From positions 62,001 through 126,000 of the forward strand of contig OX442420.1 of the NCBI GenBank assembly GCA_949361645.1: DNA of 64,000 nt, written 5' to 3'. Shown in pieces: positions 12,223-24,400 of the stretch. The translations under genes were made by a program, and so were the position numbers. The notes under the pieces are model-generated. The model saw nothing but the letters and a program-made list of their open reading frames with translations, had not been told where the DNA came from and did no database searches. How positions within the stretch are numbered: position 1 is the first letter of the stretch; every line of letters starts with the position of its first letter. This DNA is from Spongilla lacustris (Eukaryota > Porifera > Demospongiae > Spongillida > Spongillidae).

Positions 12223-12787
12223 CTCATCCTTAACCCTTTCTGACAGTACTCAGCCAAGATCATTCGTGCTTCTGTTCTTGATTTGGATGGTAGGGAAAGG
12301 TCAAAGGTCGATTCTTCTTCCCAGCTAACAACCTGGTTGTGACCAGCATTGATATCCAATCAGTTCAGCCTGGGGACCAGAGCACCAGAGATGCCCTTCA
12401 GAAGTCAGTGCAGCTGGCCATTGAGATCACCACCAACTCCCAGGAGGCTGCTGCAGGGTGTGTAGAGATGGCTTTGTGTGGTAGAAGAGGAGTAGCTGGG
12501 ATGTGAGGGTGGATTTGGTGCGCCATGTAGGTGTATGTGGGAGTGTAGCAGTACTGGGAATAATTAGTGTGGCTGTAATGTGGGTTGGTGTTGCTAGGGC
12601 AAGTGAAGGTGGGATGGTGTGTATCATGTGACCGTCATGTGACAATGCAGGCATGAAGCTGGAGCAGAAGGCAAAGGGCTCACTGGAGAGGCAGAAGATC
12701 ATGGACGAGGCAGAGAAGAGCCACAAGGTGCTCCAGGCCAGCAGCTCTTCGCCATGTGATGATCTTGTGGTTTGTCAGGTCAGTCAA

Positions 12788-13700
12788 GTAAGTATCTTCA
12801 CAATATTATTCAGAATGGTTTCAGCTAGGATCTGGTGCATGACCACAGCTGAACACTATGCCTTCCACAATCAGTCTCTGAGGTGCCATTTTGTACGATA
12901 AACGTCGGGCTTCGTGAGGCCAGGTGAGTTACCTTTAGCCTACATTTGTGATTAAATTGAAAGCTTTGTTGTTGTCAGAAAATGATATTGGCAAGTCGTT
13001 CTGTGATGCAGTTCTGGTGGGGTTTGGTTAGACTGAACGGCTATGCCTACATTACCAGGCAAGTTCTGCATGTTAACCACGTCAAATAGGTGTGTTTGAG
13101 GTACAGTTCTTGACCTTCCTAGGCTTTCTCCTATACGACAGTTTGTCGACGTAATGTCGGGAATAGAGTACATATGCATGTGTACTGGATTCCTGGTGCA
13201 TTCTTTTTGCAACATCTTGGCTGAACAAGATCGAGCGCTAAAAGGTAACAGTACGTCGCTATGGTAACAGTACGTTGCTAAGGTAACAGTATGTCACTAG
13301 TTGTTGTTTATCCTTTTCCTTTGTCTCAACACAGGTGGTGGCATGTAGTCCATAATTCACTTCTCTTTCTCTAGCTTGTTGCATGTGTGGAGTTTGAACA
13401 AAAGTACCAACCCAAATGTGGACATATTCGAACCGTACTATAATAGTTATGCATGTGGTATATTTGGGATTCACTTCAATTGACTAAGGTATTCATATTG
13501 TAGACGTTATCACGTGCTGTGTGACCTGCTAATAGGTATGGTCATGTATCGAGCTAAGTAGTGCTTTAAGTTTGTAAACACAGTTTTCAATCAACTTTCT
13601 ACATCATTCGCGTTTTGTATGTTTTAATAACCTGACTAGTGTAGCAGTAATTTCAATAACTAATAACGTCTAAGTACGTCATACAATAATCATATAATTG
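12788..13700. other. no gene seen
   Basis: Ordinary AT-rich DNA with a short triplicated GGTAACAGTACGT motif at about 13244-13295. No exon was recognised. Confidence 0.5.
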
Positions 13701-13705
13701 TCGCG

Positions 13706-14096
13706 ATGTTGAATCCGAGTGCATACAAATTAGGTGAAATCGGTCCACTCCGGCAGGGACGGCGCCGCCGGTCCGGTTGCACGGTTTTAGCCGGACCACT
13801 TTTTCTCCCTGCTGCCTCGGTCTCGGACCCATTTTATTACATCATTGTATGTTCTTGCACTACGTCACGTCCGTTACATGTTATCGATCTACATGTACAT
13901 GCATCACCCATGTATGCTGCTAAGCTTGGCGCTGTAGTGAGGCTGTTTCAGCTATTAGTCATCCTTCCAGCAACGAATGCCACATCAGAGCGATCATTCA
14001 GTGCATTGCGTAGGATTAAATCGTATTTGAGGTGTACAATGTCTCAGGCCAGGTTAAACCACCTTATGATACTCCGGTCCATTATCATCAAGAAAT
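13706..14096 (+). pseudogene. hAT-family transposase C-terminal fragment
   Basis: The last third encodes the hAT dimerisation signature LPATNATSERSFSALRRIKS, followed by conserved SQARLNHLMIL. The Glu in SERSFS corresponds to the third catalytic acidic residue of hAT transposases. The upstream part is unrelated GC-rich sequence starting with a CAGGG end-like motif at 13754. The zinc finger, RNase-H core and insertion domain are missing, so it is a truncated copy. It differs from the full transposase at 15.3-17.4 kb and looks like the TTF-finger type. Confidence 0.8.
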
Positions 14097-14329
14097 GACG
14101 AGTGCATTCATCAGTGCATGCATATACATCGCTATGCATTGCGTGAATTAAGATTTTTTTAAAAAAAAGTTGTTTTTACGTCGCGTGCATTTAATTGATG
14201 ACAGAGAACAACGCAGGACCATCTAAATAAATTTAAATATGTGTCTCTGTGTCGTAATTTCTAAATGAATAGACGGTGAGTTCAGTCAGGGTTATATAGC
14301 CGGTAATACTTCCTATACCGGTATTTATA

Positions 14330-15033
14330 TTGCACTTTTTGCGTACAGTGGAAACCATCACACTTGGAACAATAATTTTTTGGTACTTTTATTGACAACA
14401 CTTGAATTTATTTCAATAACAATACGCTAAAATGCAAATCTGACAACGTAGATATAGTGTACAACTATTTTTCAATACATACTGAAAGTTAAAAAGCATC
14501 ACGTGACTATTTACTTTTGTTATTGAATCTTGTTGTGACCCCAGTACTAAAACAATTTAAAGCTGAATTCCTCCTCCTGTAAGCAATAGATCTTAGCCAA
14601 ATTTGCAATATATCTAGAGAACAAGCATCACCAACCTTTGGCCGCGTCCGTTTTTAAGTCCGGTAAATAGTTACAGTTTTGTCGAGCTGTATGTGCGTTT
14701 TTAGCTAGTAAAAGCTTAGGGATGCTATTTCGTAGTACGCTCTCAGTGAACGGATATATTTCGTCTCCGACTCGTCACATGTTAGATCTATCGCAAAAGC
14801 GTACTTCGGAGGCAATAGACCCCCCTTTGCCGTTAGAAAAGTGCTATCAAAGACAAATACCTGAAAACTTCCGCCATTTCCTTATGAATTGCATTTGAAA
14901 CGTCATCATAGCGTCATTTTTCGTATGAATATATTTTTAATGTGACGTCTTCGGTATATGTTTATCTAGTGGGTGCAAGCATAGATCAAATATCTACGGT
15001 GCAAGTGCTGTCAATGGAGATTGTAAAAAGCCA
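14330..15033. repeat. left outer arm of a large inverted repeat
   Basis: This arm matches the reverse complement of about 18815-19458 over most of its length with moderate divergence. Examples are the blocks around GTACGCTCTCAGTGAACGG, ATAGACCCCCCTTTGCCG and GCATCACGTGACTATTTAC. It continues beyond the nested hAT element into 17671-17815. Confidence 0.85.
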
Positions 15034-15041
15034 CTCACGAC
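15034..15041. repeat. 8-bp target site duplication, left
   Basis: CTCACGAC, identical to 17663-17670 on the other side of the hAT element. An 8-bp duplication is diagnostic of hAT insertion. Confidence 0.9.
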
Positions 15042-17662
15042 CAGGGCTGCCGTAGGCCGGCTAGGGGTCCGGCCTGAGGCCGGCCGGCCTGCCAGTCCGG
15101 CCTGACAGGTCGGCCTGGCAGGCCAAATTATTTGAAATTATAAATTTTAAAAGTTAATCAATTATGTTACGTATATACGTACGATGTCAATCAACGAAGC
15201 GTGTCCGTCGGTTTCAATGATTCCTATAGTAATACCTTCTGCTCAGCGACTCAAACCTGTTTCAAACCCTGATCTGTGGGAATACAATCCCGAGGAACTC
15301 GTGAGATTCACGCCATTGCGAAAGTTTAGTATAGTAGTGCAAACACATCCGCTGTCTGGTCTCATTTCAAGATCCATACATCAAAGGAGTACGCAGATAA
15401 AGCTTGGTGTGATTACTGCCACAGGCCGTTCTCCAGGGAACACTCCACTTTGTCTAGACACATTGAAAGGCATCACAAGGACCAGATGAAAAATGCCGAA
15501 GTCTCAGTAGTTTGTTCCAAACAAGAGAAGACCATTTTAACGGCCAAGAAATCGCAGCTCGAGCAGTATTTCACAACGCAAGTCCCTTCTCTAACAAAAG
15601 TTGAGCATGACGAAGCCATGAAACTATTAGCACATGCATGGTGTGAAAATTTGCTCCCCCCAGTTCTTGCTGACAGCCTAACCTTCAGTGAGTTTGTTGC
15701 ATGCATCTCAAGAGGTTCCTTCAAGATGCCTGGAAGGACGAAGGTTACCAAAATGATAGATGAGTTGTATGAGGAAATGATGATGAAGCTAAAGGACATG
15801 ATGAAGCAATCCAACTCGGTTTCACTGACAACTGATGCAGCAAAGATGCCAACAGGTGATTCATATGTAGCCATCACAGGCCACTCGATTAGTTCAGATT
15901 GGGAGCTGCTGTCAGCTGTCTTAGCTGTGAGTATCAGTAATGTTTCACATACTGCAGAGGAGATTGCAGCACTAGTACAGGAATTGGGGATCAAGTACAC
16001 ATTAGATGATAGGCTGGATGCAATTGCCACAGATAATGGTGCAAACTTTGTGGCTGCCATGGAAGACTTGTTGGAGAATGGGATATGTGAAGAACATGTG
16101 CGATGTGCTTGTCATACCCTCCAGCTGTCAATAAAAAATCATATTGATCCATCAAAGCCTAAAAATGGCTCCACACCAACAAATGCAACCAGTGAATTGA
16201 TTGGAATCTTTCGTAAATTGGTGAATAAAATCCATGGTTCCACTTTGCTGACAGAAAATCTTAGAAGTGCTCAATCTGGAGGACCAATTACTAATCTCTT
16301 GGTAGAGATTGAGGAAGATGACGAAGCCTGTGGTGAGCACCTGGTCAACGAGATAGAGATTGCAGCTACATGCAGTGATGCTCCAGCTGCTGCTAGAGTT
16401 TCCTCACTTCATGCAACTCCACGTGGCCATACCCTTAAGCTCATTAAAGATGTAGTAACAAGGTGGAATTCGACGTATTATATGCTAGCACGCTGTGTAC
16501 TTCTTGCAGTCCCCCTCCGTAAATTGATTGAAGAACTTGGTCTAGAAGGGCCTACCAATGATGACTGGTCAGCTGCTCAATTGCTGTGCCACTTCATGAA
16601 GCCATTTCAAGTTGTCACTGATTATCTTCAGGGTGAAAAATACCCAACACTTGGCAGTTTGTCCAGAAAGCTATCACAGCTTATCTTGTATTTGAGCAGA
16701 CCAAAACCACCACAATCATGGGGCTTAGGCAAGACCTGGGCTCAGCTTCCCAAGGCAGTGTCATGTATGCGAGATTTTGTCCTGGCTGACATGAACAAGC
16801 GTTGGGATACAGGCAGTCTTCTTCTTGGGATGGCTGCAGTTGTGGATCCACGTCACAGAAGTTTAGAGTGGCTGACATCTCCACAACAGTGCATCATCAG
16901 ACAACAACTGCTGGTGGAGATGTTTGCTGTAGCAGGGGTTCCTTCTGATGATGATGAAGATAGATTGTGCGATGAATCCAATATGCCAAAGCTCACCAAA
17001 CGCAGACGATTTGAGGACTGTGATTTTCTAGATGATTATGATGATGAATCTACTAAATCTGCTGTTAGTGATGAACAACAATGTGTGTGTAGCAGCCTTC
17101 GCAACAGAGTTAAGGAGGAATATGATGCTTGGCTTCGACTCTCGGAGATCAGATCAGTAGATGTCATGGCCTCTTTAGATCCTTTGGAATGGTGGAAAAT
17201 GCACAACACACAATTCCCCACTATTGCAAAGCTTGCTCGGAAGTACCTGGCTATTCCAGCGTCATCCGCCCCATCAGAGAGAGTGTTTTCAAGAGCCAAG
17301 TTGATCCAGGAGCGACAGCAATGGAGCCTACTTCCCCAACGGCTAGAGGCATCAATTATGTTAAAGCACAATGCATGGATGCTTCGAAAGAAATAAGCCA
17401 ATGCTATTGCTGAATGTAACTGTTCCATATTTATTCGCATCTCAGAATGATTTATTATTATTTCACAATCGATATATCATCTTCACTATTGCATTAATAT
17501 TTGAATTCTGAACAAGAAGCAAGTCATATACTGTATGCACGTATTGGCACAAAGAGGGGGCGTGGTCCGGCCTGACAGGCCAGGGGTCTGGCCTGACAGG
17601 TCAGGCCAGGTCTCTGGCCTGTCAGGCCGGCCTGACAGGCCAGCTGGCCTTTGGCAGCCCTG
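15042..17662 (+). mobile_element. complete hAT DNA transposon (2,621 bp)
   Basis: The terminal inverted repeats are CAGGGCTGCCGTAGGCC and, reverse-complemented from the right, CAGGGCTGCCAAAGGCC. Perfect 8-bp duplications CTCACGAC flank it. Both subterminal regions (15058-15124 and 17558-17650) are packed with GGCCTGACAGGCC-type palindromic motifs, as expected of transposase-binding sites. One long transposase reading frame lies between. The intact ends, perfect duplication and open frame suggest a recent insertion. It lies inside the left arm of the palindromic repeat, so it is younger than that repeat. Confidence 0.92.
15184..17396 (+). CDS. hAT transposase with BED zinc finger
   Basis: It catalyses cut-and-paste transposition of the surrounding element. 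Read from 15330 the frame is open to TAA at 17394-17396. The BED finger is first: Trp at VWSHFKIHTSKEYADKAWC, then CDYC, ending HIERHH. Next come the RNase-H-like core with LTTDAAKMP (first Asp) and IATDNGANFVAAMEDL (second Asp), then CACHTLQLSI and RWNSTYYML. The C-terminal dimerisation block is YLAIPASSAPSERVFSRAKL, holding the expected catalytic Glu, and SIMLKHNAWML. A separate open stretch from an ATG at 15184 ends near 15300 in another frame (MSINEACPSVSMIPIV). It joins in phase if 15301-15329 is removed as a GTGAGA...TTTAG mini-intron; otherwise one indel breaks the N-terminus. Core length and motifs match autonomous hAT transposases. Confidence 0.88.
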
Positions 17663-17670
17663 CTCACGAC
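17663..17670. repeat. 8-bp target site duplication, right
   Basis: CTCACGAC, matching 15034-15041. Confidence 0.9.
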
Positions 17671-17815
17671 GAACGGCTAGTAAATCAGCAGCGTCAATAT
17701 GGGCAGGCCTAGAAATGGCAAAGAACAAGAGGCAAACGCCAAAAGCTGGAGACGAAAAGCGGTGGAATTAGTAATATCATAGATATAACACATAGGGATT
17801 GGAAACGGCCTATCC
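17671..17815. repeat. left arm of the inverted repeat, inner part
   Basis: This continues the left arm after the nested hAT element. It matches the reverse complement of about 18627-18800 (CGAACGGCTAGTAAA; ACGAAAAGCGGTGGAAT; ATATAACACATAGGGATTGG). Confidence 0.85.
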
Positions 17816-18620
17816 AAATGTATGGCGTGACGTCACATCCGCGTTACAGGCTCGTTTCGCGAAATTATTATAGAGACAAAACCTGCCAGCACTCTCATTG
17901 CCACAGTAGCTTTCCCTTGGATAGATAAATGTTGTTGCGAGGTATTTGCTCAGAGAGATATTTATAGATACAAAAGAAAAGCGATACAAGCAAGATTTAT
18001 CACTATATTGGCCCAATTATTGCGCGACCCAACTAGTTGTACCCTTGGTAGTCGTGTATCCGTACATATATGAAAGCATGAGCCCTCGTTGCGTTCTAAT
18101 GTTGTCCCTGCGTGCCCTCATCCAAGCTGATCTGGAACTCTTTGTACCTAACACAAGATACTGATGGGTACTCGTACCCGTTACATATCTGTAGTTTGTT
18201 GTACCTGTTTTGAACGTAGTTTACACACTTGCTCCACTCCTGAATTGTCCTAAATACGATGAAGTGATTAAACTGTGCCTTTGTGTTTGTTCCACAGACC
18301 TACGATATACCCTTAAGGAGATATATAGCTTTTTGTACGCATCCTTCGAATGAATTTGTGACAAAAGTAACAAATAACCCTGCTTCCCAGTCCCTTCGCA
18401 TGCCTTCAGAAACTAGGATAGAACAGATTGGTATACTGTATTTGTCCATAACGCTATGTATAGGGCTTAAAACACAAACTTTAAGTCTTGGTCTGGAATA
18501 TCAGTCAACACTGCCATGCTCAATTGTATTCATTTACTGCTCAATTTTATTCATGTACTGCTATTCCGCCGTTACGGGGTTACATCCGAAACGAGCCTAT
18601 TACCCATTGAGAGCCTGGTG
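17816..18620. other. central spacer of the inverted repeat
   Basis: About 800 bp of AT-rich sequence separates the two arms. Open frames at 17946-18164 and 18283-18792 show no domain I recognise, and the latter runs into the right arm. Confidence 0.5.
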
Positions 18621-19458
18621 TTGCCAATCCCTATGTGTTATATCTATGGTAATACATAAAGCGGCCTGGATGTTAGGCCTACTGGTACGCGGGACCGCTT
18701 ATTCCACCGCTTTTCGTTTCCAGCATTGGAGTTGCCTCTTGCTCATTGCCGTTTCTAGAGTCCTGCCCAGATCGATGCTGCTGCTTTACTAGCCGTTCGT
18801 GGCCCACAGGTACTGGATAAACAAAGACCGAAGACGTCACATAAAAATATATTCATACGAAAAATGACGCTATGATGACGTTTCAAATGCAATTCATAGG
18901 GAAATGGCGGAAGTTTTCAGGTATTCGTCTTTGATAGCACTTTTCTAACGGCAAAGGAGGGTCTATTGCCTCCGAAGTACGCTTTTGGGATAGATCTAAC
19001 ATATGACGAGTCGGAGACGAAGTATAGCCGTTCGGTGAGAGCGTACTACGAAATAGCATCCCTAAGCTTTTACTAGCTAAAAACGCACACACAGCTCGAT
19101 AAAACTGTAACTATTTACCGGACTTAAAAACGGACGCGGCCAAAGGTTGGTGATGCTTGTTCTCTAGATATATTGCAAATTTGGCTAAGATCTATTGCCT
19201 ACAGGAGGAGGAATTCAGCTTACAATTTTTTTAGTACTGGGGTCACAACAAGTGTTGATAACAAAAGTAAATAGTCACGTGATGCTTTTTAACTTTCAGT
19301 ATGTGTTGAAAAATAGTTGTACACTATACCTACGTTTTCAGATTTGCATTTGAGCTTATTGTTATTGAAATAAATGTTGTCAAAAAAAGTACCAAAAAAT
19401 TATTGTTCCAAGTGTGATGGTTTCCACTGTAGTTTTGGAGGATTTTACAACGCAAAAA
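18621..19458. repeat. right arm of the large inverted repeat
   Basis: Reverse complement of 14330-15033 plus 17671-17815. Arms are about 840 bp when the nested hAT is removed. The outer end is followed by a GC-rich block (19460-19590) not mirrored on the left. Confidence 0.85.
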
Positions 19459-19459
19459 G

Positions 19460-19627
19460 CGTTGGCTTCTGGGGCGGAGCCCCAGACCCCGATGGGGGAG
19501 CTTCCAGCGCTCCCCCATGCCCCCTAGCTGGGCGGGAGGGGTGTCCCCCTCCCGCACCCTCCCCGGGGCGGCTCCACCCGCCATTACTATGAAATACAAC
19601 CGGACCACATTTTGTACGGCGGCCCTG
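19460..19627. repeat. GC-rich dispersed repeat end (GGGGCGGAGCCCCAGACC type)
   Basis: Self-complementary GC-rich sequence, with related blocks at about 49780-49930 and 58370-58520. Each links a homopolymer or GGGG/CCCC stem to a sentence-like CCTGGGGC...GCCCCAG motif. It ends in GGCGGCCCTG at 19617-19627. Probably part of a transposable-element family. Confidence 0.5.
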
Positions 19628-19890
19628 ACTCACGATTTCGGATGCAAGTGGCTCGCAAAGTTCGGAAGCCCGATCAAAGGCGATCATCCGTCGATATTGC
19701 ATCAGACAATGCCAAGAATCAGATTGAGTAAAGAGTGTGATCCATTGGAGTTTAGTCTCCGGGCCCAGCACTAAATTTAATATCACGGAAAGCCTATTAC
19801 AAATTATATATATATAATTATTATTATTTATTAATTTTTCAGATTACAAGCAAAACATACACAAATGAAACTATTAGCACAATGTAAAGC

Positions 19891-20172
19891 TTATTTAACA
19901 CCTGCAATAAGTCTATCATGGACCATCTCCCTTCCCATGATGGCCCTTGCCACTGATCTTACCAGTGAGAGGTTGAGGCGGCCATAAATTTCTGCAACCA
20001 TTTTTGGTTTGGGACTTGACTGGCCAACAGCAAGTAGGGATGCTAGGCGGGAAAATACATACTGTGCTTCCTTCCCCCAGTTTCCATATGTTTCGACTGC
20101 CAGGGGGATACATGACCACCCCAACTCCTGGCACTTTGTATCATTTGCAGCATGCTTCCTGTTTTCAGCCAC
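19891..20172 (-). pseudogene. non-LTR retrotransposon-like 3' coding remnant
   Basis: The peptide contains KCQELGWSCIPLAVETYGNW, SRLASLLAV and IYGRLNLSLVRSVARAIMGR. I know this pattern from the region after the reverse transcriptase domain in invertebrate retroelement-like proteins. No reverse transcriptase core is present. A related decayed copy is at 41119-41392. Confidence 0.6.
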
Positions 20173-20303
20173 ATGGGCTGCTGCCCCTGCAGATGCACTA
20201 GCTTCATTCAGAGTAGCAGGGGTTAGCGGTGAGGCAACTGTGACATCAAATTATCAGTCTAATATCCTTGTACCTATAACTACTCACATATGTGCACATA
20301 CAT

Positions 20304-20538
<235 letters not shown>

Positions 20539-20539
20539 A

Positions 20540-21466
20540 ATGCAGACAGTTCAGTCGCTGCAAATGTTTCCATCTATACTTCATGTCTGAAGACTGAACG
20601 CGTTGTTAGAAGCATAATTGTACAAGGCACATATTGGGTTGAGAGATCAGTGTTTTATACTTGGGGCTTTTTAATACCACCCAGATACACGTTACTGTAC
20701 TGATCTTGTGTACATGTACCGCTGTAAAAAATAATATGGCCATATATACACGGTACATGCAGATTACGAACATTTACAGGGCTGGGCACGAATGTAATAT
20801 AATAAATTTAAAGGATCGACATAGCATAACATCTGCTACGTGTAATTTGTCCTGTCCCTTGGCGGCTATCAGGTAAGCAGGAGTCTGTTAGTGGTCACCA
20901 ACAGAAGGCCACTCCCAGCGTCCTTTACTATATATAGTTGTTCGTATCCCTCTCCACACCCACGTCCTCAGAATAGTTATCTCATCCTAGTGTTAGCCTG
21001 TCTCTCTTTCATGATGAAACTCCCCACCCCCACCCTTTTTTGACGAGGACTAAAAATGGCGGCAATAGGTGTGCTGTAGATATGTGCCGTAGATCCAGGG
21101 CGAAGGTTTAGAACAACCCCAATAAGCGCCTCGAAACGTTACGCATAGCGTTTCTAGTATGTAGCAAAAAGCAGGCAATGAATGTAATCGGTGAATATAC
21201 CACTGATAAATTCGATCATTGCATTGACCACAATGCGGATTGCCGCTGCTTAGTGAGCTGCTGAAGCGTTCGAAGCGTTTGTACAGCTGTGGCATGAGTG
21301 TGGTTTACATGTAGTGTTGGAGATCTAGATATCTAGATGAGATAACGTAGAGTCAACTTTTGAGGGGGAAAGATAACCGCTTACTAAGTATACTGAGAGG
21401 TGGGTAGGAGTGTAGCTGTGGGGGTGAACCAGGAAAGGTGATCACATGCACACTGCTTTCTTTCAG
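20540..21466. other. presumed 5' flank of ankyrin/GTPase gene A
   Basis: No recognisable coding domain. It immediately precedes the exon carrying the proposed start codon, so it may hold the promoter and 5' UTR, but no promoter motif can be supported. Confidence 0.35.
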
Positions 21467-21471
21467 GTTCA

Positions 21472-24400
21472 ATGGGAAATAGACAGGACAAGGAGAGGCA
21501 AGGCTCACAGGTGGGCGTGTCCAATGTACCTAATATGGGCGTGTCCCATGTACCCAATATGTAGTCCAGTCTAGCTAGACCCTCGTGTGGGTGGAGGGTC
21601 TGGACTCTGGAGGTTGCCTATTCTCAAGCTGTCAGAAGTATGTAAAATTGCATTCCAAAATTTTTAATGATTGAAACTGATTCTTACAAATCGAGAATAG
21701 TCAACCTTTCAGACCCTCCGTCCACGCAAGGGTCTGCTAGACTGGACTACCCAATATGGGCATATCCCATGTACCCAATATGGGCATGTCCCATGTACCC
21801 AATATGGGCATGTCACATGTACCCAATATGGGTATTCCAATGGGAGTGCTTTGTAGCTATGTGTGTGAGGTAGCCATGGAGGTATTGTGTGAAGTACTGT
21901 AGCCATGGAGATATTGTGTGAGGTAGCCATGGAGGTATTGTGTGAGGTAGCCATGGAGGTATTGTGTGAGGTAGCCATGGAGGTATTGTGTGAGGTAGCC
22001 ATGGAGGTATTGTGTGAGGTAGCCATGGAGGTATTGTGTGAGGTAGCCATGGAGGCATTGTGTGAGGTAGCCATGGAGGTATTGTGTGAGGTAGCCATGG
22101 AGGTATTGTGTGAAGTAGCCATGGAGGTATTGTGTGAGGTAGCCATGGAGGTATTGTGTGAGGTAGCCATGGAGGTATTGTGTGAGGTAGCCATGGAGGT
22201 ATTGTGTGGGGTAGCCATGGAGGTATTGTGTGAGGTAGCCATGGAGGTATTGTGTGAGGTAGCCATGGAGGTATTGTGTGAGGTAGCCATGGAGGTATTG
22301 TGTGAGGTAGCCATGGAGGTATTGTGTGAGGTAGCCATGGAGATATTGTGTGAGGTAGCCATGGAGGTATTGTGTGAAGTAGCCATGGAGATATTGTGTG
22401 AGGTAGCCATGGAGGTATTGTGTGAGGTAGCCATGGAGGTATTGTGTGAGGTAGCCATGGAGGTATTGTGTGAAGTAGCCATGGAGGTATTGTGGAAGTA
22501 GCCATGGAGGTATTGTGTGAAGTAGCCATGGAGGTATTGTGTGAGGTAGCCATGGAGGTATTGTGTGAAGTAGCCATGGAGATATTGTGTGAGGTAGCCA
22601 TGGAGGTATTGTGTGAGGTAGCCATGGAGGTATTGTGTGAGGTAGCCATGGAGGTATTGTGTGGGGTAGCCATGGAGGTATTGTGTGAGGTAGCCATGGA
22701 GGTATTGTGTGAGGTAGCCATGGAGGTATTGTGTGAGGTAGCCATGGAGGTATTGTGAAGTGTTTTTGTTTTTTGGATAGAAGAAGAAGTTGCAGCAGCA
22801 GCAGGAGTCACTGGATGGTAAGGATTACTAGTTGAGATTACTAGTTGAGATTACTAGTTGAGATTACTAGTTGAGATTACTAGTTGAGATTACTAGTTGA
22901 GATTACTAGTTGATATGCACATATGTAGATCTAGTCACATGTTAATATGGAGCACTGATAGTCTCCAGCTGTACGTGTAGACAGTGTGTTATTAATGTAT
23001 GGAAAAGCATCTTTGCAATTGACACATAGACACTAGAATACTGTTGATTCTTTTTAAAGAGCAGCATTGTTTGATCATCAGCCTGATGTATGTGGGAGCT
23101 ACTATAAGGACTACTGAAGAGTACTCTTAGAGTACCTAATGAGGTCACTATGTAAAATAAGGTACCCACGTTGACCAATCAGACTACAAGATTTCATTAT
23201 GACACCAATTCAGCCCCCCCCCCCCCCCCCCGTGCCCACTATAACTCTTAATAACACCATTCCCTCCCTCCCCCCCCCCCCCCCCACACACACTTTATTA
23301 CTCCTTCCTATGCAACTTTACATTAGGATATTTTTGTAATTCTCATGGTAACCATTTTCTGTTGCAGACGGGAAATATGCTAAGGCAATTGGTTCTGATA
23401 CCCAACCAGTAGAGGATCAAAGTAGTGATGGCAGCCATGTTAACCATGGCAACCTTGTTACAGAGCCCAGCACTTCTCCTGTTGCTAAGGTAACATATAG
23501 GAAGGTGGGAGGGAGGAACTAGTCAGCAGATGGCTTAGGACTGGGCAAATGATCTAATGTGTGACTAAATCTACAACTGTCATGTGACCTGTCATGTGAC
23601 TGCTCATGTGATGGCATGCTTGTACTGCTGTAGATGGATCTTTTTTCACTGGTCAGCTGTGGGGACCACAAGCAGGTGGAGAACCTTCTGCAAGAGAGTG
23701 AAAAAGATGTTAACATTGAAGATGAGGCATGTCTCCTTCCCCTCTTCCCCACCCCACCTCCTCTTTCCCACCCCACCTCTCCTCTTCCCCATCCCACTTC
23801 TCCTCTTCCCATCCAACCTCTCCTCTTCCCCATCCCACCTCTCCTCTTTCCCATCCCACCTCCTCTTCCCCATCCCACCTCTCTTCTTCCCCATCCCACC
23901 TCTCCTCTTCCCCACCCCACCTCTCCTCTTCCCCACCCCACCTCTCCTCTTCCCCACCCCACCTCTCCTCTTCCCCATCCCACCTCCTCTTCCCCATCCC
24001 ACCTCTCTTCTTCCCCATCCCACCTCTCCTCTTCCCCACCCCACCTCTCCTCTTCCCCACCCCACCTCTCCTCTTCCCCATCCCACCTCTTCTCTTTCCC
24101 ATCCCACCTCTCTTCTTTCCCATCCCACCCTCCTCTTCCCCACCCCACCTCTCCTCTTCCCCACCCCACCTCTCCTCTTCCCCACCCTACTTCTTCTCTT
24201 CCCCATCCCACCTCTCTTCTTCCCCAACCCACCTCTCTTCTTCCCCACCCTACTTCTTCTCTTCCCCACCCCACCTCTCCTCTTCCCCATCCCACCTCTC
24301 TTCTTCCCCACCCTACTTCTTCTCTTCCCCACCCCACCTCTCCTCTTCCCCATCCCATCACTACTTCCCCACCCTACTTCTTCTCTTCCCCATCCCACCT

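Larger units (their letters stand above)
11735..12787 (+). pseudogene. MVP: major vault protein fragment, intron-containing and frameshifted
   Basis: The central part of major vault protein, the shell protein of vault ribonucleoprotein particles, is recognisable in exons ending 11788 and at 11936-12060, 12247-about 12459 and 12651-12787. Pieces in order: [43 protein letters not shown] with [74 protein letters not shown] and LEQKAKGSLERQKIMDE. These cover the conserved band before the shoulder and the start of the cap helix. Splice sites between HFEV, DFHK and the next exon keep phase. Frame changes are needed near 11755, 11985 and 12295, and there is an in-frame stop in the first piece. The N-terminal vault repeats and the long cap helix are absent. 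Retained introns argue for a segmental copy rather than a retrocopy; sequencing error is possible. Confidence 0.8.

Noticed and set aside
13754..19627. One 5.9-kb hAT element from CAGGGACGG at 13754 to GGCGGCCCTG at 19627
   Set aside because: The flanking bases do not form a matching duplication and the interior is a mosaic of independent insertions.
21472..21510. N-terminal myristoylation of the MGN start
   Set aside because: Position 6 is Asp rather than Ser/Thr, so the usual N-myristoyltransferase pattern is not met.
21813..22811. MATSHNTS / MEVLCEVA repeat proteins
   Set aside because: 24-bp minisatellite inside the first intron of gene A.
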